NCBI GenBank assembly: GCA_034440615.1
Contig: JAOTOM010002938.1
Coordinates: 1-64,000 of the forward strand
Source: Ashinkailepas kermadecensis
Taxonomy: Eukaryota; Arthropoda; Thecostraca; Neolepadidae
DNA: 64,000 nucleotides
Direction of reading: 5' to 3'
Shown one piece after another: positions 39,501 to 42,030 of the stretch (positions are counted from its first letter, which is position 1; each line of letters starts with the position of its first letter). The notes below the pieces were generated by a model. It had not been told where the DNA came from, made no database searches, and worked only from the letters and a program-made list of their open reading frames with translations. A program made the translations under genes and the position numbers.

Positions 39501-41271
39501 ATCCCGCTCTATCGCAAATCGGAGCCCTTCTCTGAGGGTCTGATGGACACGTGAGTGGTGATGCGGAGGCATGACGTGATGCGGAGGCATCACGTGTCGG
39601 CTGGCTCCCTCAGGCGGCCGACCAGCACCTGGACGCTCCCCAAGTGCAGCCGAGCTTCTGCCATTCATTGTTGAAATCATCTGCCATTTAAGTCGAGTCG
39701 TGGCTGGTTATTCAGCTGGCCTTGGCGAATGCTTGCCGTTAAGTAGATGGGCAACTGCTGGCTTTGGTCGGAAAGCTGTTGATCTTGTTGCGACAACTGG
39801 GCGGCGTGGTTGTCAAGCTGATGGCACTGGCTTGGCATCGGCTGGCTCAGATGGAGCCGGTGCCCGCGGCCGGCTGCATCTTTAGAACTCGGTCTATTCG
39901 TTGTAGCCATGCGATCTGCTCAATGTCGTACTATCCCAAGTGCGGCGGGCGGCCGAGCGAACCCGCCGTCCTGCCTCCACCCAGTCTCAGTCACGAGTTG
40001 CGATGAACAAAGGTTTTGCTGTCTGGAAGTGACTTGTTACGTGCGCTGCGCATGTCTGCGTCACTGATGCATCTGTCGTTTCTTCCAGTGAGTACCTGTA
40101 TGATGCCTACGGCGACCATGATAATATCCCACTGTCCAAGTGAGTGCTGGACCGGGCGTTGGCTCTGCTGGGAGGATAATTGAATTGTGGCCATTTTGTT
40201 CTGGTGCAGTGACGCTAAGAACCGATCAGGGCTTTGGTGCGTTGTTACTGTCTGTGTGCAATGTCCCTGGAGAAAATCTGGAGTCGGTTGTGCCGTGAAT
40301 TGCAAGGGTTCGGTTTGATAGCGTTTCTACTGGGAAAGGACTCTTGGACGATGGTCGAGTGGTGGTTTGAAGCGCCGACACCAGACGCCGGGTCGCGTCA
40401 TGGCCGTCCGTCTCGCCCTTCAGCGTGCGTGAGCGCGGAGGCGAGCGGCGGCGACAGTACGACAACCACCGCAGCCGCGGCTACAGTCCCGAGGAGCCCT
40501 CCTACACGGCGATCCCTCCTCGTGGTCAGCAGCTGCGACCCGTCGGGGCCAGCCGTGACATCACCGACACGGAGCCCAAGGCGCCTCCTCAGTGAGTAGC
40601 GCTCTCAGATGCCACAGACTGGGGCCACAAGGCGTCTCCTGAGTGAGTAGCGCTCTCAGATGCCACAGACTGGGGCCACAAGGCGCCTCCTCGGTGAGTA
40701 GCGCTCTCAGATGCCACATACTGGGGCCACAAGGCGCCTCCTCAGTGAGTAGCGCTCTCAGATGCCACAGACTGGGGCCACAAGGCGCCTCCTCGGTGAG
40801 TAGCGCTCTCAGATGCCACATACTGGGGCCACAAGGCGTCTCCTGAGTGAGTAGCGCTCTCAGATGCCACATACTGGGGCCACAAGGCGCCTCCTCGGAA
40901 AGTAGCGCTCTCAGATGCCACAGACTAAGGCCATAAGGCGCCTGCACACTCAACAGCATGCTAGCCTGAAATCTGCGGGCTGCTGAGTTCCGTCGGTCAT
41001 CGTTGATCATTGGGAGGAATGCATGGTTTCTGTAGCAATCACAAATCTTCTCTGTATTGACTGAAAATAACGTGTGTGCGCCGAGTGTCGCGGGAAGCCA
41101 CGCTCTGCTCTGGATTCGAGCCAGGAGCGTCGGCTCCATGGCTGAACGCGGCCAGACCCGTGCACCGCTGCCCACAGCTGGGACATGAACGCCGGTCCCC
41201 CCGGCTACCTGGACAGCCCACGGCCGGGCTACGTACAGCCGCCGCCCTACTGCCCGGTCGACACTCAGTGA
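163..41271 (+). CDS. prom: Prominin (CD133 family) gene, 5' partial, 19 exons
   Basis: Prominins are pentaspan membrane glycoproteins of plasma-membrane protrusions such as microvilli, cilia and photoreceptor membranes, and they bind cholesterol. Spliced exons give about 854 residues with the family layout: TM1, a Cys-rich cytoplasmic turn ([11 protein letters not shown] in exon 2), TM2, a first extracellular loop of about 250 residues, TM3 with a short cytoplasmic loop and TM4, a second loop of about 290 residues, TM5 starting NAFW, and a cytoplasmic tail. Potential N-glycosylation sites (NAS, NLS, NIT, NES, NDT, NVT, NST) fall in the loops. All 18 internal junctions agree in phase, so no exon is evidently missing. 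Signal peptide and N-terminal exons lie upstream of the window. The last exon may be 41178-41271 (TGA at 41269-41271) or may splice on to 45120-45150 and 45859-45939. The family call is firm; the C-terminus is not. Confidence 0.93.
322..377 (+). repeat. Duplicated exon 1 donor (50-bp unit)
   Basis: The last 34 bases of exon 1 and the GTGAGTGT donor recur 50 bases downstream with a few changes, so donors lie at 322 and 372. Use of the second would shift the frame (50 is not a multiple of 3). Confidence 0.85.
455..775 (+). mobile_element. Composite tRNA-headed SINE, + copy
   Basis: A tRNA-like head (A-box-like GGCGTAGTTGGTTAGAGC, B-box-like GGTTCGGGTCG) is followed by a body shared in inverted orientation with 1093-1322. 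The copies share the segment from GGGTCAGTTG to the CCACCCCAGCAA end. Confidence 0.6.
780..1090. repeat. (TA)n and (CATA)n microsatellite
   Basis: Alternating TA then imperfect ACAT/GCAT tetranucleotides. It sits between two inverted SINE copies. Open frames here ([14 protein letters not shown]) are products of the repeat. Confidence 0.95.
1093..1322 (-). mobile_element. Composite tRNA-headed SINE, inverted copy
   Basis: On the - strand this starts with a tRNA-like A box (GGTAACTCAGTTGGCTAGAG) and runs through the body also seen at 541-775, diverged by scattered substitutions. With that copy it forms an inverted pair around an AT-rich microsatellite. Confidence 0.6.
1327..1536. repeat. (ACAT)n, (TA)n, (TG)n microsatellite
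   Basis: A compound simple repeat immediately left of the hAT-like transposon. The element appears to have inserted into the TG/TA tract. Confidence 0.95.
1545..1885. repeat. Left terminal inverted repeat of hAT-like element
   Basis: Pairs with 4975-5311 in reverse complement, including the segments around TTGCGTCTGCCTCAAGG and GTCGCATTATGCTAAC. The inner border is blurred by C-rich sequence (CCTCACCTCCCACCC). Confidence 0.85.
2404..4278 (-). CDS. Transposase-like protein of the hAT-like element (624 aa)
   Basis: Contains landmarks compatible with hAT transposases: an early Asp in VVHWDGKLL (about residues 163-171), a second Asp in [10 protein letters not shown] (about 233-242) followed by [10 protein letters not shown] (about 262-271, like the hAT C-x2-H motif), and a late Glu in [10 protein letters not shown] (about 574-583). 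An acidic Ser/Thr/Asp-rich N-terminal segment (about 40-85) precedes them. The frame appears shortened at its N-terminus: [14 protein letters not shown] continues upstream of the Met, and more coding-like sequence lies in other frames at 4271-4775. This kind of protein recurs as an uncharacterised transposon-derived family in arthropods. The hAT assignment rests on motif spacing and the 8-bp duplication, and no search was run. Confidence 0.75.
   Translation of the reverse strand: MHDQRRGRKLHIGSSDRQYMRKSQRKMKRHDPPCATSSSMMCCSTESESQMLLTESEDDTDQEDTDTKEDPDYTAPTETARSDTLTLTVPRNITGSGVTATLDRCNISSEAASHVLASVVKSGGGDLDEVSISASTIRRHRSASRKVLSDQIKQGFTPPADTVVHWDGKLLDEHGGGKSERLAVMVSGNTEQCVQGKLLSARKIGNSTGEVQAAEVFKCIQEWSLEETVRAMSFDTTASNTGCKRGAAIRLEQKLGKKLLYLACRHHIQELSAKAVWTHLFGSDHSPETTLFKDFQSVWSNINKEEYETLQLKEELLQDQREDVLRDLEDITGASSGASSNLRADYRECADLTIKVLEGSASHEAAFSKPGACHKARWMANVLYGIKMFMFRSQLLNLGVITEDLSEKLRRFTVYVTLYYVREWLTSTVAEDAAVNDVDQYKNLSKFYSIDPDIAQVAMAVMRRHSWYLTEELVPMVLASAKVDDETKHLLASSICSADRGQTLSLGKPELPVLPSDVAQVETLSLTKFIGPRSVSIFHSLGIGTTLLKKSPPWDDDADYRHFVSFVTTLRVTNDTAERGIRLISDYICHLTKDDEARQDLLQVVEAHRKLYPDNRKATLKKTR
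4271..4775 (-). pseudogene. N-terminal part of transposase, frame-disrupted
   Basis: Two overlapping - strand frames look coding: 4485-4775 ([20 protein letters not shown] onward, basic) and 4271-4546 (a helix-rich segment with [20 protein letters not shown]). Together with the main ORF they occupy all three frames. Single-base frameshifts are the simplest explanation; a small intron is the alternative. Confidence 0.6.
4975..5311. repeat. Right terminal inverted repeat of hAT-like element
   Basis: Reverse complement of the left repeat, ending GAAGGGGGCTA at 5311 directly before the GTATATAT duplication. Confidence 0.85.
5517..5862. repeat. (ACAT)n microsatellite with variants
   Basis: Imperfect CATA/CACA/GCAT tetranucleotides about 90 bases before prominin exon 2. 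Overlapping HTYIHTYI frames on both strands are artefacts. Confidence 0.95.
5953..6082 (+). CDS. prom: Prominin exon 2 (Cys-rich motif, TM2 start)
   Basis: Begins [15 protein letters not shown], the diagnostic prominin cysteine cluster after TM1, then a basic cytoplasmic stretch and the start of TM2 ([10 protein letters not shown]). Acceptor AG at 5951-5952, donor GTGAGT at 6083. Entry phase 1, exit phase 2. Confidence 0.92.
6105..6535. repeat. GT-rich minisatellite after exon 2 donor
   Basis: Imperfect units of about 20-45 bp built on CTCTGTGCCAGGGTGTGTGT begin roughly 20 bases into intron 2. Many units carry a GCCAG/G acceptor-like string. Confidence 0.85.
6945..7140. repeat. About 68-bp tandem repeat x3 before exon 3
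   Basis: Three units containing CACACCACCGAGTGT and CCTGTACACCTTGACTGCGC end about 30 bases before the exon 3 acceptor. Confidence 0.85.
7173..7293 (+). CDS. prom: Prominin exon 3 (TM2 end, loop 1 start)
   Basis: Completes TM2 ([10 protein letters not shown]) and enters the first extracellular loop, with an NAS glycosylation sequon. Acceptor GCTAG at 7172, donor GTACGT at 7294. Entry phase 2, exit phase 0. Confidence 0.9.
7294..8639. other. Intron 3, no further feature
   Basis: I see no coding exon, RNA gene or clear repeat here. GC falls after about 7850. Confidence 0.5.
8640..8882. repeat. 80-bp tandem repeat x3 ending in exon 4 acceptor
   Basis: Units with GATTGTCTAACGATACCGAG and CAGCTGATGACGCT end in CCCCACAAAA, CCCCACAGAC and CTCCACAG. 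The last is the real acceptor (8881-8882), the middle one an intact decoy (exon would start 8803), the first is mutated. Confidence 0.9.
8883..8949 (+). CDS. prom: Prominin exon 4 (loop 1)
   Basis: A 67-base exon encoding [20 protein letters not shown] and the following LE, an amphipathic helical part of loop 1. Acceptor at 8881-8882, donor GTGAGT at 8950. Entry phase 0, exit phase 1. The preceding 80 bases, acceptor included, belong to a tandem repeat. Confidence 0.85.
9233..9375 (-). repeat. Dispersed repeat family, copy 1 (inverted)
   Basis: Its complement contains GGTCCCATGTTAAAAGTTG, an ATTATTGGGGG run and AAACAACACCC, shared with copies at 22260-22435, 23635-23815 and 49650-49840. Confidence 0.6.
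9410..9690 (-). pseudogene. LINE reverse transcriptase fragment, decayed
   Basis: The - strand reads [20 protein letters not shown] then FIIFVNN, matching the PQGSxLGPLLF block of CR1-like non-LTR reverse transcriptases, followed out of frame by KFVDAIKL, a degenerate F-x-DD catalytic box with one Asp lost. Multiple stops: inactive. Confidence 0.7.
9690..9770. repeat. (GTAT)n microsatellite
   Basis: Imperfect GTAT/GCAT tetranucleotides separate two unrelated LINE fragments. Confidence 0.85.
9826..10505 (+). mobile_element. Non-LTR retrotransposon 3' end, 5' truncated
   Basis: The frame open to 10357 carries the C-terminal region found after RNase H in Jockey/I-group LINEs: [39 protein letters not shown], then a CxxC-x-H-x-C knuckle ([19 protein letters not shown]). 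The 3' tail (about 10449-10505) is GGTCGATGCGCCCTCAAGCC then AAATAACTAA, a tail that recurs alone at 14487, 28443 and near 30160. Confidence 0.8.
10506..11416. other. Intron 4 remainder
   Basis: No coding, RNA or clear repeat signal. A short duplication (CTGACCTTTGATCTCT / CTGACCTCTGACCTCG) lies close to the exon 5 acceptor. Confidence 0.5.
11417..11526 (+). CDS. prom: Prominin exon 5 (loop 1)
   Basis: Encodes [20 protein letters not shown] and the following [12 protein letters not shown] region. Acceptor CCACAG at 11411-11416, donor GTATGT at 11527. Entry phase 1, exit phase 0. Confidence 0.88.
11771..13334. repeat. 20-bp minisatellite, about 78 copies
   Basis: Unit CCGCGTGAGTCGCAGGCCTT. 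Nearly all variation is TCGC versus TCAC, plus a few broken units near 12000, 12265-12310 and 12690. Every unit carries GTGAGT (consensus donor) and CGCAG/G (acceptor-like). 20 bp is not a multiple of 3, and - strand frames such as [20 protein letters not shown] are artefacts. Confidence 0.97.
13690..13955 (-). mobile_element. tRNA-derived SINE with TGGCCGAGTGG head
   Basis: The - strand starts with a near-perfect A box (TGGCCGAGTGGCTGAGG) and a B-box-like GGTTCAACACTC about 45 bases later, as in class II (Leu/Ser-like) tRNAs, then an unrelated body. Confidence 0.6.
14040..14165 (+). repeat. Decayed upstream copy of exon 6 start
   Basis: TGCGATGTCTCAG followed by ATCGCCAGCCAGTCGCAGCT copies the exon 6 acceptor and first about 45 bases, 67 bases upstream (decoy exon start 14099). 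Its frame runs into TAA. Confidence 0.8.
14166..14342 (+). CDS. prom: Prominin exon 6 (loop 1)
   Basis: A 59-codon phase 0-0 exon starting [20 protein letters not shown], with a Cys pair in RSCGSTRC and an NLS sequon. Acceptor TCTCAG at 14165, donor GTAACA at 14343. A decayed copy of its acceptor and first bases lies 67 bases upstream. Confidence 0.9.
14487..14548 (+). mobile_element. Solo LINE 3' tail
   Basis: GGGCGCTATATGACCGATGT, then GTCGATGCGCCC and AACTAACTAAC. GGGCGC and GCGCCC can form a 6-bp stem. Same tail as the LINE ending at 10505. Confidence 0.6.
14600..14715 (-). mobile_element. Diverged SINE body fragment
   Basis: Matches part of the 1093-1322 body (TTGTTGCGCGAGCC, GAATTTCAATTCAACGG) with many changes. 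Confidence 0.45.
14720..15665. repeat. Minisatellite, about 55-bp and 90-bp units
   Basis: Units share GCCAGCTGCCGTGCCGGTTA and TGGCCTGGCAC. Early units add C-rich linkers, later ones are about 55 bp. Long open frames on both strands are repeat artefacts. Confidence 0.95.
15670..18434. other. Intron 6 remainder, AT-rich
   Basis: No coding signal recognised. It contains the MITE-like element at 16799-17613. Confidence 0.5.
16799..17613. mobile_element. MITE-like element, about 815 bp
   Basis: Ends resemble inverted repeats (GGGGCCAATTCCAC at left, GTGAAATTGGCCTC at right). The right end shares CACACCAAATTCGGTGTGAAT and GGCTTGTGAT with the ends of the element at 35116-35413. No transposase. 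Confidence 0.5.
18435..18600 (+). CDS. prom: Prominin exon 7 (loop 1)
   Basis: Starts [20 protein letters not shown] and ends with an NQT sequon. Acceptor TTGCAG at 18434, donor GTGGGT at 18601. Entry phase 0, exit phase 1. Confidence 0.88.
18601..20496. other. Intron 7, first part
   Basis: No exon or repeat recognised. Short open frames at 19004-19430 have Cys/His-rich stretches (CSCTCRQHG) but are broken and switch frame, so I do not call a gene. Confidence 0.45.
20497..20675 (+). mobile_element. SINE with tRNA-Lys(CUU)-like head
   Basis: The head has a perfect A box (TAGCTCAGTTGGTAGAGCAT), anticodon loop CTCTTGA and B box GGTTAGAATC. The body GCGACCAATCGGCGTGAGAG through GGCGACGCTATATAACC is shared with the Val-headed SINEs. 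Flanked by TCAGGGCATGTTA at 20484-20496 and 20676-20688, a 13-bp target duplication. Confidence 0.8.
22260..22435 (+). repeat. Dispersed repeat family, copy 2
   Basis: GATCCCATGTTGAAAGTTGG, GGGGGAGGGCAAAGTCGACA and AAAACAACACCCA match copies at 9233, 23635 and 49650. Confidence 0.6.
22958..23100 (+). mobile_element. Val-headed SINE, 5' truncated
   Basis: Starts in the head at CTCGTCTCACAATCGAAAGA and continues through the shared body to GTCGTAAAAACCAATA. A small GTGGGTT duplication lies in the B box. Confidence 0.8.
23263..23422 (+). mobile_element. SINE with tRNA-Val(CAC)-like head
   Basis: GGGGACGAGTGGTCTAGGGG (A box), anticodon loop CTCACAA, B box GGTTCGAATCTC, then the shared body ending AACCAATAACCAACC. 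Target duplication GAACCCCAGAGCCTC at 23248-23262 and 23423-23437, a clean retrotransposition footprint. Confidence 0.88.
23635..23815 (+). repeat. Dispersed repeat family, copy 3
   Basis: GGAAATTATTGAGGGCAC, GACAAAGCCAACATCGGAGG and ACAAAACAACACTCA shared with 22260 and 49650. Confidence 0.6.
23816..24493. other. Intron 7 end
   Basis: No feature recognised. Confidence 0.45.
24494..24614 (+). CDS. prom: Prominin exon 8 (loop 1 end)
   Basis: Reads [20 protein letters not shown] and continues to QQYGPFR just before TM3. It contains an NIT sequon. Acceptor GGCAG at 24493, donor GTCAGT at 24615. Entry phase 1, exit phase 2. A duplicate donor lies at 24666, in frame. Confidence 0.88.
24605..24720 (+). 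repeat. Duplicated exon 8 donor (51-bp unit)
   Basis: CCTTCCGGTCAGTGTGGCCC at the exon end recurs as CCTTCCGGTCAGTGTGACCC 51 bases later. Donors at 24615 and 24666. The 51 bases between are open in the prominin frame. Confidence 0.9.
24940..25110. repeat. About 15-17-bp minisatellite (CACTCGAGCATACTGAA)
   Basis: About ten imperfect units of a short CGAGCATACTGAACA-type motif in intron 8. Confidence 0.85.
25111..25803. other. Intron 8 end
   Basis: No feature recognised beyond the pyrimidine-rich approach to exon 9. Confidence 0.45.
25804..25956 (+). CDS. prom: Prominin exon 9 (TM3)
   Basis: Encodes TM3 ([20 protein letters not shown]) and the short cytoplasmic loop ending in GTGANFLI. Acceptor CTCAG at 25803, donor GTGAGC at 25957. 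Phase 2-2. Confidence 0.92.
25957..26537. other. Intron 9, first part
   Basis: No exon recognised. It holds two long G runs (26095-26108, 26262-26273). Confidence 0.45.
26538..26736. repeat. 70-bp direct duplication
   Basis: GTGATCCAGTGGAGGGGACC through GACACATGCCTTCGCCACAG occurs twice, 128 bases apart, with GTGATCCA micro-repeats between. Confidence 0.85.
26741..26852. repeat. (GTCA)n microsatellite
   Basis: Near-perfect tetranucleotide array. Frames of SVSQSVSQ are artefacts. Confidence 0.97.
26853..27499. other. Intron 9, AT-richer segment
   Basis: No feature recognised. Confidence 0.45.
27500..27750. repeat. Minisatellite before exon 10
   Basis: Imperfect units on GTGGTATGCCTGGCCGAGGT and ATGCCCGTGAAGGTG end about 45 bases before the exon 10 acceptor. 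Confidence 0.85.
27793..28008 (+). CDS. prom: Prominin exon 10 (TM4, loop 2 start)
   Basis: Encodes TM4 ([20 protein letters not shown]) and the start of the second extracellular loop. Acceptor GGCAG at 27792, donor GTCAGT at 28009. Phase 2-2. Confidence 0.92.
28009..28768. other. Intron 10, with solo LINE tail
   Basis: No exon recognised. 28443-28505 (GGGCGCTGTATGACCAACGC, then AAGCCCAAATAACCAACC) is another copy of the LINE 3' tail. Confidence 0.55.
28769..28901 (+). CDS. prom: Prominin exon 11 (loop 2)
   Basis: Starts [20 protein letters not shown], with a conserved-type loop cysteine and NES and NLS sequons. Acceptor TTGCAG at 28768 after a pyrimidine tract, donor GTCAGT at 28902. Entry phase 2, exit phase 0. 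Confidence 0.9.
29160..29445 (+). pseudogene. L1-like reverse transcriptase fragment
   Basis: A short open frame (29106-29453) reads [20 protein letters not shown] then [17 protein letters not shown], which fits the first catalytic Asp block (D-x-x-xAF-x-S-x-W) and the (R)QGDPxxxYLF block of L1-type LINEs. It is truncated at both ends and lies in intron 11. Confidence 0.6.
29446..30541. other. Intron 11 remainder
   Basis: No exon recognised. About 30130-30205 resembles the LINE 3' tail (GTCGCCCTCAAGCCCAAGTA then ACCAATAAA). Confidence 0.45.
30542..30646 (+). CDS. prom: Prominin exon 12 (loop 2)
   Basis: 35 codons, [20 protein letters not shown] through FSYTAISAA, phase 0-0. Acceptor CTCAG at 30541. 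The donor GTACGG at 30647 is the first of six copies in a 66-bp tandem array that includes the last exon bases. Confidence 0.88.
30636..31045 (+). repeat. 66-bp donor-containing array after exon 12
   Basis: The last exon 12 bases and donor (TCGGCAGCG/GTACGGTGG) recur in tandem. Donors at 30647, 30713, 30779, 30845, 30911 (spacing 66) and 30976 (spacing 65), then a broken copy. The exon frame stays open to 31060. Confidence 0.95.
31060..31825. other. Intron 12 middle with (TA)n
   Basis: Only a TA/CATA microsatellite at 31440-31520 is evident. Confidence 0.6.
31828..31930 (+). repeat. 50-bp duplication of exon 13 acceptor region
   Basis: CACGAGAATATCGCCTTGAA through CCGTCACCGGCAG occurs twice. 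The second ends in the used acceptor (31924-31925), the first would start an exon at 31876. Confidence 0.9.
31926..32105 (+). CDS. prom: Prominin exon 13 (loop 2)
   Basis: 60 codons, phase 0-0, starting [20 protein letters not shown]: heptad-like helical loop sequence. Acceptor GGCAG at 31925, donor GTGGGT at 32106. The acceptor region is duplicated 50 bases upstream. Confidence 0.9.
32130..34135. repeat. 24-28-bp minisatellite (CTGTCGATGTCCCCTGCTCT)
   Basis: About 75 imperfect units starting 25 bases into intron 13. The very long frames here (over 800 codons on +) come from the repeat and have no protein-like composition. Confidence 0.97.
34136..34555. repeat. 24-bp minisatellite (CCATCGACGTCCCTCCTCCC)
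   Basis: A related but distinct 24-bp unit continues the previous array. Confidence 0.95.
35116..35413. mobile_element. MITE, about 300 bp
   Basis: Terminal inverted repeats of about 60 bp: AGGCCAATTTCACTAACATC through GGTGTGAATACG at left, complement at right. Within each end ATTCACACCGAATTTGGTGT is itself near-palindromic. Confidence 0.75.
35420..36260. mobile_element. Foldback element, about 840 bp
   Basis: The outer about 130 bp are inverted copies (ATGGAGGAACGTGCCGCAGC at 35460 and its complement near 36220). Inner segments around 35590-35650 and 36040-36095 also pair, so the two halves form near-continuous arms of roughly 400 bp. No transposase recognised. Confidence 0.7.
36482..36722 (+). 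mobile_element. Val-headed SINE inside (TA)n
   Basis: The SINE (36545-36704) has the same head (ATCGAAAGATTGTGGGTTCG) and body as 23263-23422 and interrupts a TA microsatellite (36482-36544 and 36703-36722). It lies about 60 bases before exon 14. Confidence 0.88.
36779..36913 (+). CDS. prom: Prominin exon 14 (loop 2)
   Basis: 45 codons, phase 0-0, [20 protein letters not shown] onward, with NDT and NVT sequons. Acceptor GGCAG at 36778, donor GTCAGT at 36914. Confidence 0.9.
36914..37782. other. Intron 14
   Basis: No exon recognised. Just before exon 15, CACCTTGTGACGTCAC is duplicated (37731-37770), a short repeat next to the acceptor. Confidence 0.6.
37783..37941 (+). CDS. prom: Prominin exon 15 (loop 2 end)
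   Basis: 53 codons, phase 0-0, with [20 protein letters not shown]: the paired cysteines that precede TM5 in prominins, and an NST sequon. Acceptor AACAG at 37782, donor GTGAGT at 37942. Confidence 0.92.
38160..38260. repeat. 25-bp tandem repeat (GTCGCCCAGCGAACGATTCG)
   Basis: Four imperfect units immediately upstream of a SINE insertion in intron 15. Confidence 0.85.
38281..38444 (+). mobile_element. Val-headed SINE
   Basis: Same head and body as 23263-23422. Target duplication AAAGGAGAGCTTTGGG (38265-38280) and AAAGGGGAGCTTTGGG (38445-38460), one mismatch. Confidence 0.88.
38888..39075. repeat. (GTGTGC)n hexanucleotide array
   Basis: About 30 near-perfect units. VCVCVC and HAHAHA frames are artefacts. 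Confidence 0.97.
39140..39428 (+). repeat. 90-bp acceptor-plus-exon array before exon 16
   Basis: Copies of the exon 16 acceptor (GTGTGTGACCCTCAG) with the first about 45 exon bases ([13 protein letters not shown]) at 39249 and 39339, spaced exactly 90 bases from each other and from the real start at 39429. A fourth, older copy near 39183 has lost its AG. Confidence 0.95.
39429..39550 (+). CDS. prom: Prominin exon 16 (TM5)
   Basis: [20 protein letters not shown] begins TM5, followed by the basic stop-transfer YRK. Entry phase 0, exit phase 2. Acceptor CTCAG at 39428, donor GTGAGT at 39551. Two in-frame upstream copies of acceptor plus exon start lie at 39249 and 39339. Confidence 0.92.
39551..40088. 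other. Intron 16
   Basis: No feature recognised apart from a small ATGCGGAGGCATGACGTG duplication at its start. Confidence 0.5.
40089..40139 (+). CDS. prom: Prominin exon 17 (cytoplasmic tail)
   Basis: A 51-base exon encoding [16 protein letters not shown], a Tyr/Asp-rich tail like the phosphotyrosine region of known prominins. Acceptor TTCCAG at 40088, donor GTGAGT at 40140. Phase 2-2. Confidence 0.88.
40424..40591 (+). CDS. prom: Prominin exon 18 (cytoplasmic tail)
   Basis: Arg-rich then Tyr/Pro-rich tail ([20 protein letters not shown] onward). Acceptor TTCAG at 40423. The donor GTGAGT at 40592 is the first of a 51-bp array. Phase 2-2; if the intron is retained, the ORF stops at TGA 40593-40595. 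Confidence 0.82.
40578..40935 (+). repeat. 51-bp donor-containing array after exon 18
   Basis: Exon end AAGGCGCCTCCTCA plus GTGAGTAG recurs: intact donors at 40592, 40643, 40694, 40745, 40796, 40847, and a mutated one (GAAAGT) at 40898. Confidence 0.95.
41178..41271 (+). CDS. prom: Prominin exon 19 (tail, terminal if not spliced)
   Basis: Encodes [20 protein letters not shown], then [10 protein letters not shown]. Acceptor CACAG at 41177, phase 2 entry. The sequence CAGTGAGT at 41266-41273 is both a stop (TGA at 41269-41271) and a good donor (GT at 41268), so this is either the last exon or continues to 45120. Confidence 0.78.
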
Positions 41272-41640
41272 GTTGCGACTCTGTCTTCGGGAAGGCTCGT
41301 TCATTCTTCACGGTCAGCTCGATATACAGAGTGAACACCATTATTGTCAGGAGAGCCGCCATTTGTCACCTCGATCTGCTCTGCATGCTGTTCGTCTGGC
41401 CGCTATAAATTATGAAGCTGGGAAATGAGTTCAGTTTTACCGTCGGAGCATTATTTTTGCTGTTGGCCCCGGCGGCACTGGCCGCTGTTCTAGGCAGTTT
41501 TCACACCGACACCGTTCATACGGCTGCAATGCATTCGAGTAACAATGCGAACAGGCGTCACGAAAAGCACCAACACGATGTTGATGTCACGGAGCTTGTT
41601 TGTGTGTTGTCTCTACCCAACCAGAATTTCACTGCGGAAC
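41272..41640. other. Sequence after prominin exon 19
   Basis: Either 3' UTR or intron. I see no clear AATAAA here. The open frame 41412-41723 runs into a repeat and is not convincing. Confidence 0.4.
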
Positions 41641-41644
41641 GCAT

Positions 41645-42030
41645 GAGGCCACGACAGGCCGCGGTGTGGGCCGCCGTGAGGCCCACACCGCGGCCCGCCG
41701 AGCCCGCGTGTGGGTCGCCGTGAGGCCACACCACGGCCCGCCGAGCCCGCGGTGTGGGTCGCCGGAGGCCACACCACGGCCCGCCGAGCCCGTGTGTGGG
41801 TCGCCGGGAGCCCACACCACGGCCCGCCGAGCCCGCGGTGTGGGCCGCCGTGAGGCCCACACCACGGCCCGCCGAGCCCGCGTGTGGGCCGCCGTGAGGC
41901 CCACACCACGGCCCGCCGAGCCCGCGTGTGGGCCGCCGTGAGGCCCACACCGCGGCCTGCCGAGCCCGCGTGTGGGCCGCCGTGAGGCCCACACCACGGC
42001 CCGCCGAGCCCGCGTCTGGGTCGCCGTGAA
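41645..42030. repeat. About 43-bp minisatellite (GTGTGGGCCGCCGTGAGGCC)
   Basis: About nine units pairing GTGTGGGCCGCCGTGAGGCC with CACACCACGGCCCGCCGAGC. Strongly self-complementary within a unit. Confidence 0.95.
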
